This document shows, piece after piece, positions 1-6,789 of a stretch of 10,043 nucleotides of DNA (positions are counted from its first letter, which is position 1; each line of letters begins with the position of its first letter). The notes below the pieces were generated by a model. It made no database searches. It was given only the letters and a program-made list of their open reading frames with translations, and was not told the origin of the DNA. This stretch comes from Anaerolineales bacterium UBA6663 (lineage in GTDB: Bacteria > Chloroflexota > Anaerolineae > Anaerolineales > UBA6663), in the NCBI GenBank assembly GCA_002455335.1, contig DKKP01000386.1, forward strand, positions 1 through 10,043, in the 5' to 3' direction. The position numbers and the translations under genes were made by a program.

Positions 1-1
1 C

Positions 2-1528
2 GCCACCGAGGCCCCGGCCGCCGGGGGCTCACTCACGATCGGCATTCCGGTGGAGCCGGAGACCCTCGACCCAGGCGATGCGGTGTATGTGCAGGAGCAG
101 TTCATCCTGATGAACCTGTTTGACTCCCTGCTCTCGATCGCACCCGATGGCACGCTCTACCCCGGCCTCGCCGAGGCCTGGCAGGCCAACGCCGATTTCT
201 CCGAGTTCACCTTCACCCTGCGCCAGGACGTGGTCTTTCACGACGGCACGCCGTTTACGGCTGAGGCCGTCAAGGCGTCGTTTGACCACATCGTGAGCGG
301 GGCCGTGCTGGAGTCCGGCGGCAAGTCCGTTCTGGAGGACCACCAGTTTGTGGCGGCCGAGGTGGTGGATGATTACACAGTCACCATCACGTTCGGCGCC
401 TCTTACCCGCTCTTCCTGCGCGACGCCGCGCGCCAGTGGCTGAGCATCTCGTCGCCGGCCGCGTTGGAGAAGTATGGCGCAGACTATGGCCGGAACCCGG
501 TGGGCACCGGCCCGTTCCGATTTGTGCAATGGGACGCCCAGTCGCAGATCGTCCTCGAGCGCAACCCGGATTACAACTGGGGGCCTGAGTTCGCCGTGCA
601 TGAAGGCCCCGCCTTGCTCGAGCAGGTGACCTTCCGCATCCTGCCTGAGGCCGCCACCCGCCTGACGGCCTACGAGACCGGCGAGGTCCAGATCGTCGGC
701 GAGCCGCCCGCGCTGGATGCCATCGCCCTGGCCGAGAGCGGCGCTGCCCAGATCCAGAACTTCGCCCAGCCCGGGGTGCCCGCCATCCTGATGATCAACG
801 CCGCCAAGGCCCCCACCGACAACGTCAACGTCCGCCAGGCGATGATCCTGGCCGTCAACCAGGAGGAATTGGCGCAAACGGCCTTCCAGAACCTGGGTCT
901 GCCCGCCTACAGCGTGATCTCCCCCAGCACCTGGGGCTATGATGAGGGCGCGGCCAGCCTGTACCGCTACAACCCCGAGGAGGCCGCCCGCCTGCTGGAT
1001 GAGGCCGGCTGGGTGGACGCCAACGGCGACGGCGTCCGCGAGAAGGACGGCGAGACCCTCTCGGTGGACTGGCCCGACAACCCGGCCTGGTCCGAGGCCT
1101 TCAACGAGCTGTTGATCGGCTATCTGACCGAAGCCGGCTTTGAGGTGAATTACCGCTCCATGGACGATGGCGCGGCCTATGAAGAGCTGCTGGCCGGCAA
1201 CTACAGCCTCGTGTACATGTATTGGACCCGGCCCGATCCCTCGCCCCTGCGCTCGCTGTACCACTCCGAGAATGCCAATGGCGGCGGCGCGTGGAGCAAC
1301 TTCATCAACGCCGATCTCGATGCCGCCCTGGCCGATGCCAGCGTGCAGACCGACGAGGCTTTGCGCAAGCAGGACTATGTGACCGCGCAGAACATCATCA
1401 TGGAGAACGCGCTTGCCCTGCCGATGTTCACCGTGAACACGTCGTACCTGGTGGCGCCCACCGTGGTGGGCTTTACGTTCGACCTGGAGGGCTACCCCTG
1501 GCTGTATGACCTTGCGCTCGCGCCCTAG
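2..1528 (+). CDS. Peptide/nickel-type ABC transporter solute-binding protein (SBP family 5), 5' end missing
   Basis: Extracellular substrate-binding component of a Dpp/Opp-type importer, handing a peptide or similar small solute to the two permeases encoded next. The frame is open to the left edge, so the signal peptide and lipobox lie outside the window. The GTG at 50 is only an internal Val, because the frame before it reads ATEAPAAGGSLTIGIP, the low-complexity linker typical of lipoproteins just after the lipidated Cys, followed by the first strand of the mature domain. Family 5 signatures are clear: LAEAWQ, then FTFTLRQDVVFHDGTPFTAE (about residues 63-90 of the visible part), NPVGTGPFRFVQWD, and the C-terminal SLYHSEN region. 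The 508 visible residues are nearly the full family length. The stop lies 6 bases before the permease start, so the genes form one operon. The substrate cannot be read from the sequence. The family is certain; the specificity is unknown. Confidence 0.93.
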   Translation, partial: ATEAPAAGGSLTIGIPVEPETLDPGDAVYVQEQFILMNLFDSLLSIAPDGTLYPGLAEAWQANADFSEFTFTLRQDVVFHDGTPFTAEAVKASFDHIVSGAVLESGGKSVLEDHQFVAAEVVDDYTVTITFGASYPLFLRDAARQWLSISSPAALEKYGADYGRNPVGTGPFRFVQWDAQSQIVLERNPDYNWGPEFAVHEGPALLEQVTFRILPEAATRLTAYETGEVQIVGEPPALDAIALAESGAAQIQNFAQPGVPAILMINAAKAPTDNVNVRQAMILAVNQEELAQTAFQNLGLPAYSVISPSTWGYDEGAASLYRYNPEEAARLLDEAGWVDANGDGVREKDGETLSVDWPDNPAWSEAFNELLIGYLTEAGFEVNYRSMDDGAAYEELLAGNYSLVYMYWTRPDPSPLRSLYHSENANGGGAWSNFINADLDAALADASVQTDEALRKQDYVTAQNIIMENALALPMFTVNTSYLVAPTVVGFTFDLEGYPWLYDLALAP

Positions 1529-1534
1529 CGCCGG

Positions 1535-2461
1535 ATGTTCAGTTATCTGATCCGTCGCCTGCTCACCTCGCTGTTGGTGCTCCTGGGCGTCTCGGGACTG
1601 GTCTTCTCGGTCATCCACCTGGTGCCGGGTGATGTCACCATGGCGATCCTCGGGCGTCAGCGGGTCACGGAAGAGAGAGTGGCCGAGCTGCGCGCGCAGC
1701 TCGGCCTCGATGATCCTTTGCCCGTGCAGTTCGGGCGCTATCTCGGCAACGCCTTGAGCGGCGATCTGGGCAAGTCGATCCGTACCGGCCAACCGGTGGC
1801 GGCCTCCATCGCCACGCAGCTACCCAGCACCGCGGCCCTGGCCTTTGCGGCGCTCGCTCTGGCGCTGGCCCTCGGCGGCGCGCTCGGCATTGCCGCGGCC
1901 CTGCGCCATGGAACCTGGTTCGACACGCTGGTCATGGCGCTCTCGGTGAGCGGCCTCTCGGTACCCACCTTTTGGATGGGCCTCCTGCTCATCCTGCTCT
2001 TCTCAGTGCAACTGGGGCTGTTCCCCAGCATCTCCAACAGCTCCAGCCCGCGCGATCTCTTTCTGCCGGCGCTCACCCTGGGCCTGCCCGAGGCCGCTGT
2101 GGTGGCCCGCATGGTGCGCGCCAGCCTGCTGGATGTGCTGGGCAAGGAGTACATCACCGCCGCCCGCGCCAAGGGCCTGCCCTACCGCCTGGTGATCCTG
2201 AAACACGCCCTGCGCAACGCCCTGATCCCGGTGGTGACCTTTGCCGGTTTGCAGATGGCGTATCTGCTCGGCGGTGCCACCATCGTGGAGACGATGTTCG
2301 CGCGGCAGGGGATCGGCCGGCTGGCGGTTCAGGCCATCTTCAACCGCGATTACCCGCTGGTGCAGGGCGTGGTCCTGGTCACGGCCGCGGTCTATGTCCT
2401 GATCAACACCCTCACGGACATCACCTATGTGGCCATCAACCCCCGGATCCGCCTGAAATGA
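1535..2461 (+). CDS. dppB: ABC transporter permease, DppB/OppB family
   Basis: First inner-membrane permease of the peptide/nickel-type importer, 308 residues, the normal family length. It starts MFSYLIRRLLTSLLVLLGVS, the typical N-terminal helix of DppB, followed by the HLVPGD motif (residues 28-33) and a periplasmic segment with the conserved LGLDDPLPVQFGRYL. Further hydrophobic segments lie near 100-122, 132-163, 234-250 and 276-295. The EAA loop that contacts the ATPase is at about 205-232 (EYITAARAKGLPYRLVILKH), and the C terminus INPRIRLK is family-typical. The start is 6 bases after the binding-protein stop with no strong Shine-Dalgarno, which suggests coupled translation. The gene name denotes the family; true dipeptide specificity is not shown. 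Confidence 0.94.
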   Translation: MFSYLIRRLLTSLLVLLGVSGLVFSVIHLVPGDVTMAILGRQRVTEERVAELRAQLGLDDPLPVQFGRYLGNALSGDLGKSIRTGQPVAASIATQLPSTAALAFAALALALALGGALGIAAALRHGTWFDTLVMALSVSGLSVPTFWMGLLLILLFSVQLGLFPSISNSSSPRDLFLPALTLGLPEAAVVARMVRASLLDVLGKEYITAARAKGLPYRLVILKHALRNALIPVVTFAGLQMAYLLGGATIVETMFARQGIGRLAVQAIFNRDYPLVQGVVLVTAAVYVLINTLTDITYVAINPRIRLK

Positions 2462-3339
2462 CGGCCGCCCTCCCCAACCCGCCCGTGGACTCGCCCGGCC
2501 GCCGTTTGCTCCGCCAGCTCTGGCGCAGCCGCAGCGCGCGGCTGGGCGGCCTGCTCCTGCTGACGCTGGTGGCGGTGCTGTATGCGGCGCCCCTGCTCTC
2601 GGACAAGGACCCCAACAAGAACGTGCCGTCGCAGGCCCTGCGCCCGCCCAGCCTGGCGCACCCGATGGGCACCGACCATGTCGGCCGCGACACCTTCACC
2701 CGGTTTCTGTACGGCGGCCAGCTCTCGCTACGGGTGGGGCTGGCCGGCATCGCCATCGGCGCGGTGGTGGGCATCACGTTGGGGCTGGTCTCCGGCTACT
2801 TTGGCGGCTGGCTGGATGCCCTGGTCTCCTGGCTCACCGATGTGCTGATGGCCTTCCCCGATATCCTGTTGGCGCTGGCCATCATCGCCATCCTCGGCCC
2901 CGGACTCACTAACGCCATGCTCGCCATCGGCATCGCCTTTGTCCCCTCGTTTATGCGGCTGACGCGGAGCAACGTCCTCGTCCTGCGTGAGATGACGTAC
3001 ATCGAAGCCGCGCGCGCGCTGGGCAGCCCGGATGTCCGCATCCTTTTGGGCCACGTCCTGCCCAACGCCCTGCGCACCCTGTTCGTGCTCCTCACCCTGG
3101 GGATCGGCTCATCGATCCTGGCGGGGGCGGCGCTCAACTTCCTCGGCTTGGGGGCCGAGCCGCCCACGGCCGAGTGGGGGGCCATGCTCAACGCCGGGAT
3201 GAAGTATGTGCGGCAGGCGTGGTGGCTGACGGTGTTCCCCGGTGCCGGGATCTTTCTGGCGGTGTTGGCGATCAACCTGATCGGCGACGCGCTGAGCGAT
3301 GCCCTGGCCGGCACGCCGCTGGCGGCCGATGAAGGCTAA
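2458..3339 (+). CDS. dppC: ABC transporter permease, DppC/OppC family
   Basis: Second inner-membrane permease, 293 residues, pairing with the DppB-like subunit. The start ATG at 2458 overlaps the upstream TGA as ATGA, a standard coupled junction; the same frame is open further upstream but that part has no family similarity. The protein shows a cytoplasmic N-terminal tail, a first membrane helix (about 28-46), the diagnostic block HPMGTDHVGRDTFTRFLYGG (68-87), several membrane helices, and the EAA loop TYIEAARALGSPDVRILLGH (180-199). It ends with the conserved LNFLGLGAEPPTAEWG and NLIGDALSDAL. ATPase genes (DppD/DppF) normally follow; here the next 540 bases are degenerate and no ATPase is seen. 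The final residues (AGTPLAADEG) are unremarkable. The gene name is a family label only. Confidence 0.94.
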   Translation: MTAALPNPPVDSPGRRLLRQLWRSRSARLGGLLLLTLVAVLYAAPLLSDKDPNKNVPSQALRPPSLAHPMGTDHVGRDTFTRFLYGGQLSLRVGLAGIAIGAVVGITLGLVSGYFGGWLDALVSWLTDVLMAFPDILLALAIIAILGPGLTNAMLAIGIAFVPSFMRLTRSNVLVLREMTYIEAARALGSPDVRILLGHVLPNALRTLFVLLTLGIGSSILAGAALNFLGLGAEPPTAEWGAMLNAGMKYVRQAWWLTVFPGAGIFLAVLAINLIGDALSDALAGTPLAADEG

Positions 3340-3539
3340 GGCGCGGCCCTCCCGTAGCCCCACATCCCTCTCGCCACAAGCCGATACCCGGCCGTTGATG
3401 CGAGGCGATCACTAGCGCACTGCCGGGCGGTACGGTCTCGGCTCCTGTCGAATTGCAGCGGAGATGAAGCGCAAGCGTCTGAGCAAGAGCGCGAGGGCTG
3501 GGCAATGAAAGCGAGCCGTGCGTCCCTGGAATGCTTGCT

Positions 3540-3711
3540 CGATCCGTAGAACCGATCGGTCACCCTCGCCACGCTGCAACGGGCCGCTTCCGTTCCCGGG
3601 CACACCAGACCGGTGGAACCCGTCAGGCGATCAGAGAGGGGCCGTCACTGCGTCCACGGAGGTTCCGGTGATGTCGGCGACGGCCGCGACAGTGAACGTG
3701 GACCCCTGCCA
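3540..3711 (-). pseudogene. Frameshifted fragment resembling a large AAA-type ATPase/regulator
   Basis: Reading the minus strand from 3711, one frame gives WQGSTFTVAAVADITG followed by TSVDAVTAPL and a TGA at 3633-3631. Moving by one base near the CTCTCT at 3638-3633, the continuing frame gives LSDRLTGSTGLV and later ARVTDRFYG. Large predicted ATPases of the adenylate-cyclase/BTAD-associated AAA type have a comparable block: a VQGxxFT..VVA..xG segment, then LS..L.R.HRLV, then RYRFRH. I read this as a decayed piece of such a gene. The similarity is from memory of the family pattern, it needs a frameshift, and nothing upstream of 3711 on this strand continues it (a TAA lies directly before). 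It could be chance coding potential in high-GC DNA. The left boundary is approximate. Confidence 0.33.
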
Positions 3712-3713
3712 CG

Positions 3714-3851
3714 GTTAAGGTCGGGCGGGTGCGGACGTGCAAGCTCGGCCAGCGCCGGTTGGAGGAAGAGGCCGCCTGGATCGAGCGGTACCGCCAGCTC
3801 TGGGATGCACGCTTCGACGCGTTGGACCAGATCGTTGAGGAATTGAACTGA
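3714..3851 (+). pseudogene. C-terminal remnant of an ArsR-family transcriptional repressor
   Basis: The plus frame ending with TGA at 3849-3851 reads VKVGRVRTCKLGQRRLEEEA followed by AWIERYRQLWDARFDALDQI and VEELN. This matches the usual C-terminal end of the small ArsR repressors often linked to SRPBCC/AHSA1 proteins (the pattern GRVRxCRL...AWIERYRxxWxxRFDALDxxVEEL). A complete family member is roughly 100-115 residues; only about 45 remain. The winged-helix DNA-binding part and a start codon are absent: the frame meets a TGA at 3693-3695 and the sequence before about 3711 no longer looks ArsR-like. It therefore cannot encode a working repressor unless an internal GTG (3729) makes a short peptide. 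The next gene starts 56 bases after its stop, so the parent gene may once have been its upstream neighbour. Confidence 0.65.
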
Positions 3852-3907
3852 GAGAAACGAGTCGAAGGAGAACAACGCGACTGATGATCGTGAGAGGGAG
3901 CACAACC

Positions 3908-4963
3908 ATGAACGCGAAATACGGGCGCTTCACCGAGGCGCTAGATGCCTCCATCGATGCGCATGCTTTCTCGGGTGTCGTATCCATTCGTCAGCACGGC
4001 CGGATACTGTATGAGCGCGCCACCGGCTATGCTGACCGGAGCAACAAGATCGCCAACACGCTCGAGACCCGCTTTGGCATTGCCTCAGGGACGAAGTTCC
4101 TGACCGCTCTGGCGATCGGCAAACTCATCGCGGAGGGAAAGCTCTCTCTGTCCACAACGCTCCAGGATTGCCTCGTCCTCGACTTCCCGCAGCAGTATGT
4201 GCCCGGGATCACGATCCAGCATCTGCTCACCCATACTTCGGGGATCCCCGACTTCTATGACGAAGAAAAGATCACGGACTTCGACAACTTCTTCGTTGGC
4301 CGGCCGTGGTATGAGATGAGGGGCCCCAGGGATTACCTGACCGTCTTTCCCGATGAGCCCATGAAGTTCGCGCCCGGGGCGCGTTTCTCGTATTCGAACG
4401 GCGGTTACATTCTGCTCGGAGTCGTGATCGAACAGGTCACCGGCCGCCCGTATCAGGACTATGTCGATCAGGCCATCTTCAGGGCTCTTGGCATGAAGCG
4501 TTCCGGTTTCTTTGCCTTCAATCGACTCCCCGAAGGGACGGCATTCGGCTATATTGGGGGAGCAGACGGATGGCGGACGAATATCTACAACCTCCCGATC
4601 GTCGGCGCCTCCGACGGCGGCGCTTACACCACCGTCGACGATCTGGCGACGTTGTGGAAGGCCTTTTGGGCCAACGAGATCGTGCCGCAAAACCTGGGGG
4701 CACTGTTTGCATCACCTTACATGAAGGCCGATGGCGAAGGTGAAGCCACCTATTACGGGCACGGGCTGTGGCTAAACCTGGAGCGAGCGGAGCATCCTGA
4801 GGTCTACATCGTCGGCAGCGATGCCGGTGTGTCTTTTTGGTCGAGCGTGCGGCTAGATTCCGATCGTCTCGTGACAGTGATATCCAATACGTCGAACGGT
4901 GCCTGGCCTCTGTTGCGCGATATTCGCAGCACCCTAAAGGCGCTTGACGAGCCGGTTGCCTGA
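3908..4963 (+). CDS. Serine hydrolase, class C beta-lactamase/penicillin-binding-protein-like
   Basis: Beta-lactamase-fold serine hydrolase, 351 residues; family members act as esterases, D-amino-acid peptidases or lactamases, and substrate cannot be inferred. The start at 3908 is chosen over the in-frame ATG at 3884 because AGAGGGAG (3893-3900) lies 7 bases before it. The family's first motif SxxK is SGTK (Ser60, Lys63), the nucleophile and its activating Lys. The second motif YxN is YSN (162-164), inside RFSYSNGGYILLG. LLTHTSGIPDFYD is the typical segment between them. The third motif, normally HxG or KTG, appears to be GSDAGVSFWS near residues 304-313, with Ser where His usually stands; GHGLW (284-288) is an alternative alignment. 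No signal peptide is visible, so it is probably cytoplasmic. An ArsR remnant lies just upstream. Base composition looks less GC-rich than the ABC operon (not computed). Confidence 0.9.
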   Translation: MNAKYGRFTEALDASIDAHAFSGVVSIRQHGRILYERATGYADRSNKIANTLETRFGIASGTKFLTALAIGKLIAEGKLSLSTTLQDCLVLDFPQQYVPGITIQHLLTHTSGIPDFYDEEKITDFDNFFVGRPWYEMRGPRDYLTVFPDEPMKFAPGARFSYSNGGYILLGVVIEQVTGRPYQDYVDQAIFRALGMKRSGFFAFNRLPEGTAFGYIGGADGWRTNIYNLPIVGASDGGAYTTVDDLATLWKAFWANEIVPQNLGALFASPYMKADGEGEATYYGHGLWLNLERAEHPEVYIVGSDAGVSFWSSVRLDSDRLVTVISNTSNGAWPLLRDIRSTLKALDEPVA

Positions 4964-4985
4964 TCACAGACGAGCGCTGACGGGC

Positions 4986-5006
4986 TACCGGCTGAACCGG
5001 CCTTTT
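4986..5006 (+). terminator. Weak hairpin with T run after the serine hydrolase
   Basis: Short CCGG/CCGG stem with loop CTGAA (CCGGCTGAACCGG), followed by CCTTTT, 20-odd bases after the serine hydrolase stop. The stem is only 4 perfect pairs and extends only with bulges, so this is a tentative intrinsic terminator. Confidence 0.25.
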
Positions 5007-5017
5007 GATCTGGGTAG

Positions 5018-5125
5018 CGCCGGTCGAGCGGGCTGGGGCACGCCTACCGGGGCATCAGCGGCGTGATCGAAACAACCCTAGTGTATGGCCTGAACGTCAG
5101 GATCGGGGAGCAGGTGGGACGCTGA
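5018..5125 (+). pseudogene. Orphan C-terminal reading frame of an unrecognised protein
   Basis: After an in-frame TAG at 5015-5017 the plus strand reads RRSSGLGHAYRGISGVIETT then LVYGLNVRIGEQVGR and a TGA at 5123-5125. The residue make-up (Gly turns, alternating hydrophobics, a basic amphipathic end) looks like real protein and not a high-GC shadow. There is no usable ATG, GTG or TTG giving a sensible full-length protein and no upstream continuation. I do not recognise the family. The likely reading is a remnant left by a deletion between the serine hydrolase and the convergent gene at 5173. It may instead be coincidence. The rest of the 209-base gap (4964-5172) shows nothing else. Confidence 0.28.
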
Positions 5126-5172
5126 TCAAATCCGGGTTCACGTGGCTCCTGCGCACGCGGACTTTGAGCCGA

Positions 5173-5754
5173 TCACTCGGGCGGTTCGCGCTTAAGGTGG
5201 GGGCACGTATTCCACAATTCTTGCGGGAAGACGATCGGCGCGAACAGACCGGCGGGCATGCCGTGGTTGGTGTTGAGGTCGATGCCTTCCGCCAGATAGG
5301 CGCGGTAGATCAACTGGCTGCAGTAATAGGCCCCGTCGGTGTCCGGGTTGAAGAAGTTCGGGTTATAGGGCTTGCTCGAGATCGCCTGTCGCAGGCAGAA
5401 GTCGGCGACGCGCTCGCGGATGCCGCGCTCGTCTTCGGGCGCGAGGCCCAGATCCGCCAGCGGATAGGCCACGCCGTAGAAGCGATCGAGCAGCCAGCGC
5501 TCGTCGACCAGCGCGGCGGCATCCCAGACCTCGCCGGGCATCGTGAACGTGATCACGCCCCTGGCGCCGGATTCGATGCAACGCCCGCCCGGACCGAGGT
5601 AGAGGATGCAGTGATCCACGTCGCCGGGGGCCAGCTGGCCCATCATCTGCCAGAAGCGGCCGAACAGGCTGTCTTGCTCACCATCCGTGGTGCAGATGAT
5701 GTCGCCCGTGGTCAGGGGGACGCCATGGAAGAATGAGGTATAGAGCGTCATCAT
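5173..5754 (-). CDS. YiiX/YebB-like permuted papain-fold (NlpC/P60 superfamily) hydrolase
   Basis: Cys-His hydrolase of the circularly permuted NlpC/P60 (permuted papain, YiiX/DUF830) type, 193 residues from the ATG at 5754 (a GTG at 5760 and an ATG at 5751 are equally possible; no clear Shine-Dalgarno). Members have been linked to amidase or acyl-bond cleavage. The permuted order is visible: GDIICTTDG near the N terminus, then the catalytic His in DVDHCILYLG (His48) and IESGARGV (Glu61), a spacer of about 80 residues, then the catalytic Cys in AYYCSQLIYRAY (Cys145). Length is right for single-domain members. No signal peptide or lipobox is evident, so a cytoplasmic location is likely. It is the last of five colinear minus-strand genes, 57 bases after the LLM oxidoreductase, and ends convergent to the serine hydrolase. 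The substrate is unknown. Confidence 0.85.
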   Translation of the reverse strand: MMTLYTSFFHGVPLTTGDIICTTDGEQDSLFGRFWQMMGQLAPGDVDHCILYLGPGGRCIESGARGVITFTMPGEVWDAAALVDERWLLDRFYGVAYPLADLGLAPEDERGIRERVADFCLRQAISSKPYNPNFFNPDTDGAYYCSQLIYRAYLAEGIDLNTNHGMPAGLFAPIVFPQELWNTCPHLKREPPE

Positions 5755-5811
5755 GTTCACGCTTGTTGCGACCAGCCGTAGAGCACAATGCGTGAGAGCC
5801 GGCGTCGCCGA

Positions 5812-6765
5812 TCAGGCCCGCCGAAACGCCGACACCACGTCGCGCCCGAGCAGGTCGATGCCTTCGAGATCGCGCACCGAGAACCACTCGACGATCACTT
5901 CCTCTGCCCCGTTCGCGAAGTAGGCGCCCAGCTCATCGACGACCTGTTGGGGCGTGCCCTTGGCGCCGCCCAGCACCGTGAGCAACCAGTGTTTGGCCTC
6001 CGCGTGGCTCTGATCGCGCCACGGGGCTGCATGCTCCCGGAAGAGCGCCACATGCCGATCCAGATCGGCTTCGTGGCGCCAGCACACGACGGGAACGATC
6101 ACCGTCCGCTTCACGTCTCCGGGGTCACGGCCGGCGGCGGCGATGAGTCCGTCGAGCCGTTGGTTGACTTCCTTGAATTCCGTGGCGCTCACCAGCTGCG
6201 CGTTCCACACGTCCGCGTAGCGCGCGACCAGCGGCAGGGTGCGGGTGGGGCCGTTGCCGCCGATGAGGAGCCGCACGCATGAGCGCGGCTGCAGCTCAGC
6301 GTCCTTCAAGTGGAAGTGCCTGCCGGCGAAACTCGCCGGCCATGGGCCATGGATCAGGGCGTGCATCACCTGGACGCCCTCCTCGAACCGGTCCAGACGC
6401 GTTTTGGTGTCACCCAGGGTGAAGCCGAACATCTCGTGTTCGGGTTCGTGCCAGCCCGCGCCGACGCCCAGGATCATGCGCCCCGAGCTCAGGGCGTCGA
6501 TGGTCATCGCCTGGCGTGCGAGCACACTCGGGTTGTGCACCGACAGCGGCGCGACGAGCGATCCGAAGTGCAGGCGCCGGCTGTGGTCGGCCAGATACGT
6601 CAACGACGTGATAAGTTCCAACGAGTCGGAACCGGTCTTGCCCACCATGAAGTGGTCCGAGCGATACAGGCCCGCGTAGCCAAGCGACTCCACAAGCGCC
6701 ACCGTGCGCTGCCAGACCTCCCAGTTCAACCCGAACTGGCCTTCGATCGTGATCGAGATCTCCAT
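5812..6765 (-). CDS. LLM-class F420-dependent oxidoreductase
   Basis: Luciferase-like monooxygenase-superfamily TIM-barrel enzyme, 317 residues, most probably using reduced coenzyme F420 to reduce or oxidise an unknown organic substrate in the cytoplasm. Start: the ATG at 6765 has GGGAGGAAG just before it with good spacing; the in-frame ATG at 6783 would place that ribosome site inside the gene, so 6765 is preferred. Family features are MEISITIEGQFGLNW (first strand), ESLGYAGLYRSDHFM (about 26-40), the segment LHFGSLVAPLSVHNPSVLAR, and SSGRMILGVGAGWHEPEHEM (93-112), which is the F420-subfamily block GxGxGW..E. IGGNGPTRTLPLVARYADVWN follows at about 168-188. It lies 24 bases downstream of the acetyltransferase stop, consistent with one transcript. 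F420 use is inferred from the subgroup; FMN is possible. Confidence 0.9.
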   Translation of the reverse strand: MEISITIEGQFGLNWEVWQRTVALVESLGYAGLYRSDHFMVGKTGSDSLELITSLTYLADHSRRLHFGSLVAPLSVHNPSVLARQAMTIDALSSGRMILGVGAGWHEPEHEMFGFTLGDTKTRLDRFEEGVQVMHALIHGPWPASFAGRHFHLKDAELQPRSCVRLLIGGNGPTRTLPLVARYADVWNAQLVSATEFKEVNQRLDGLIAAAGRDPGDVKRTVIVPVVCWRHEADLDRHVALFREHAAPWRDQSHAEAKHWLLTVLGGAKGTPQQVVDELGAYFANGAEEVIVEWFSVRDLEGIDLLGRDVVSAFRRA

Positions 6766-6789
6766 GCGCTTCCTCCCGGCCATGTTGGT

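Larger units (their letters stand above)
3340..3883. other. Gene-poor degenerate interval between the ABC operon and the serine hydrolase
   Basis: No intact gene is supported here. Short open frames on both strands (for example 3336-3605 minus and 3613-3846 plus) lack any full-length family match I can recognise. The right half (about 3540-3851) carries two separately listed gene remnants on opposite strands that meet near 3711-3714. The left part, 3340-3540, shows no clear protein similarity and no convincing intrinsic terminator for the ABC operon. A Shine-Dalgarno-like GAAGGAG (3864-3870) and AGAGGGAG (3893-3900) mark the approach to the next gene. Confidence 0.6.

Noticed and set aside
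29..1792. 587-codon open frame on the minus strand antisense to the binding protein and DppB
   Set aside because: It is a high-GC shadow: the composition is Gly/Arg/His/Gln-rich with no domain, and the plus strand has unmistakable family-5 binding-protein motifs throughout.
1972..2457. Upstream extension of the DppC frame
   Set aside because: It is open by chance over the DppB gene; family similarity begins only at the ATG at 2458, which has the ATGA overlap.
3336..3605. 89-codon minus-strand open frame as an independent gene
   Set aside because: It has no ribosome site or family match; its upstream continuation looks instead like part of the broken ATPase fragment.
3613..3846. 77-codon plus-strand open frame as a gene
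   Set aside because: It overlaps the ArsR remnant in another frame; the ArsR-like frame has the recognisable residues.
6322..6340. Perfect 8-base inverted repeat GCCGGCGA/TCGCCGGC with a 3-base loop
   Set aside because: It lies inside the LLM oxidoreductase gene and is explained by coding of PASFAGR in GC-rich codons; no regulatory role is supported.
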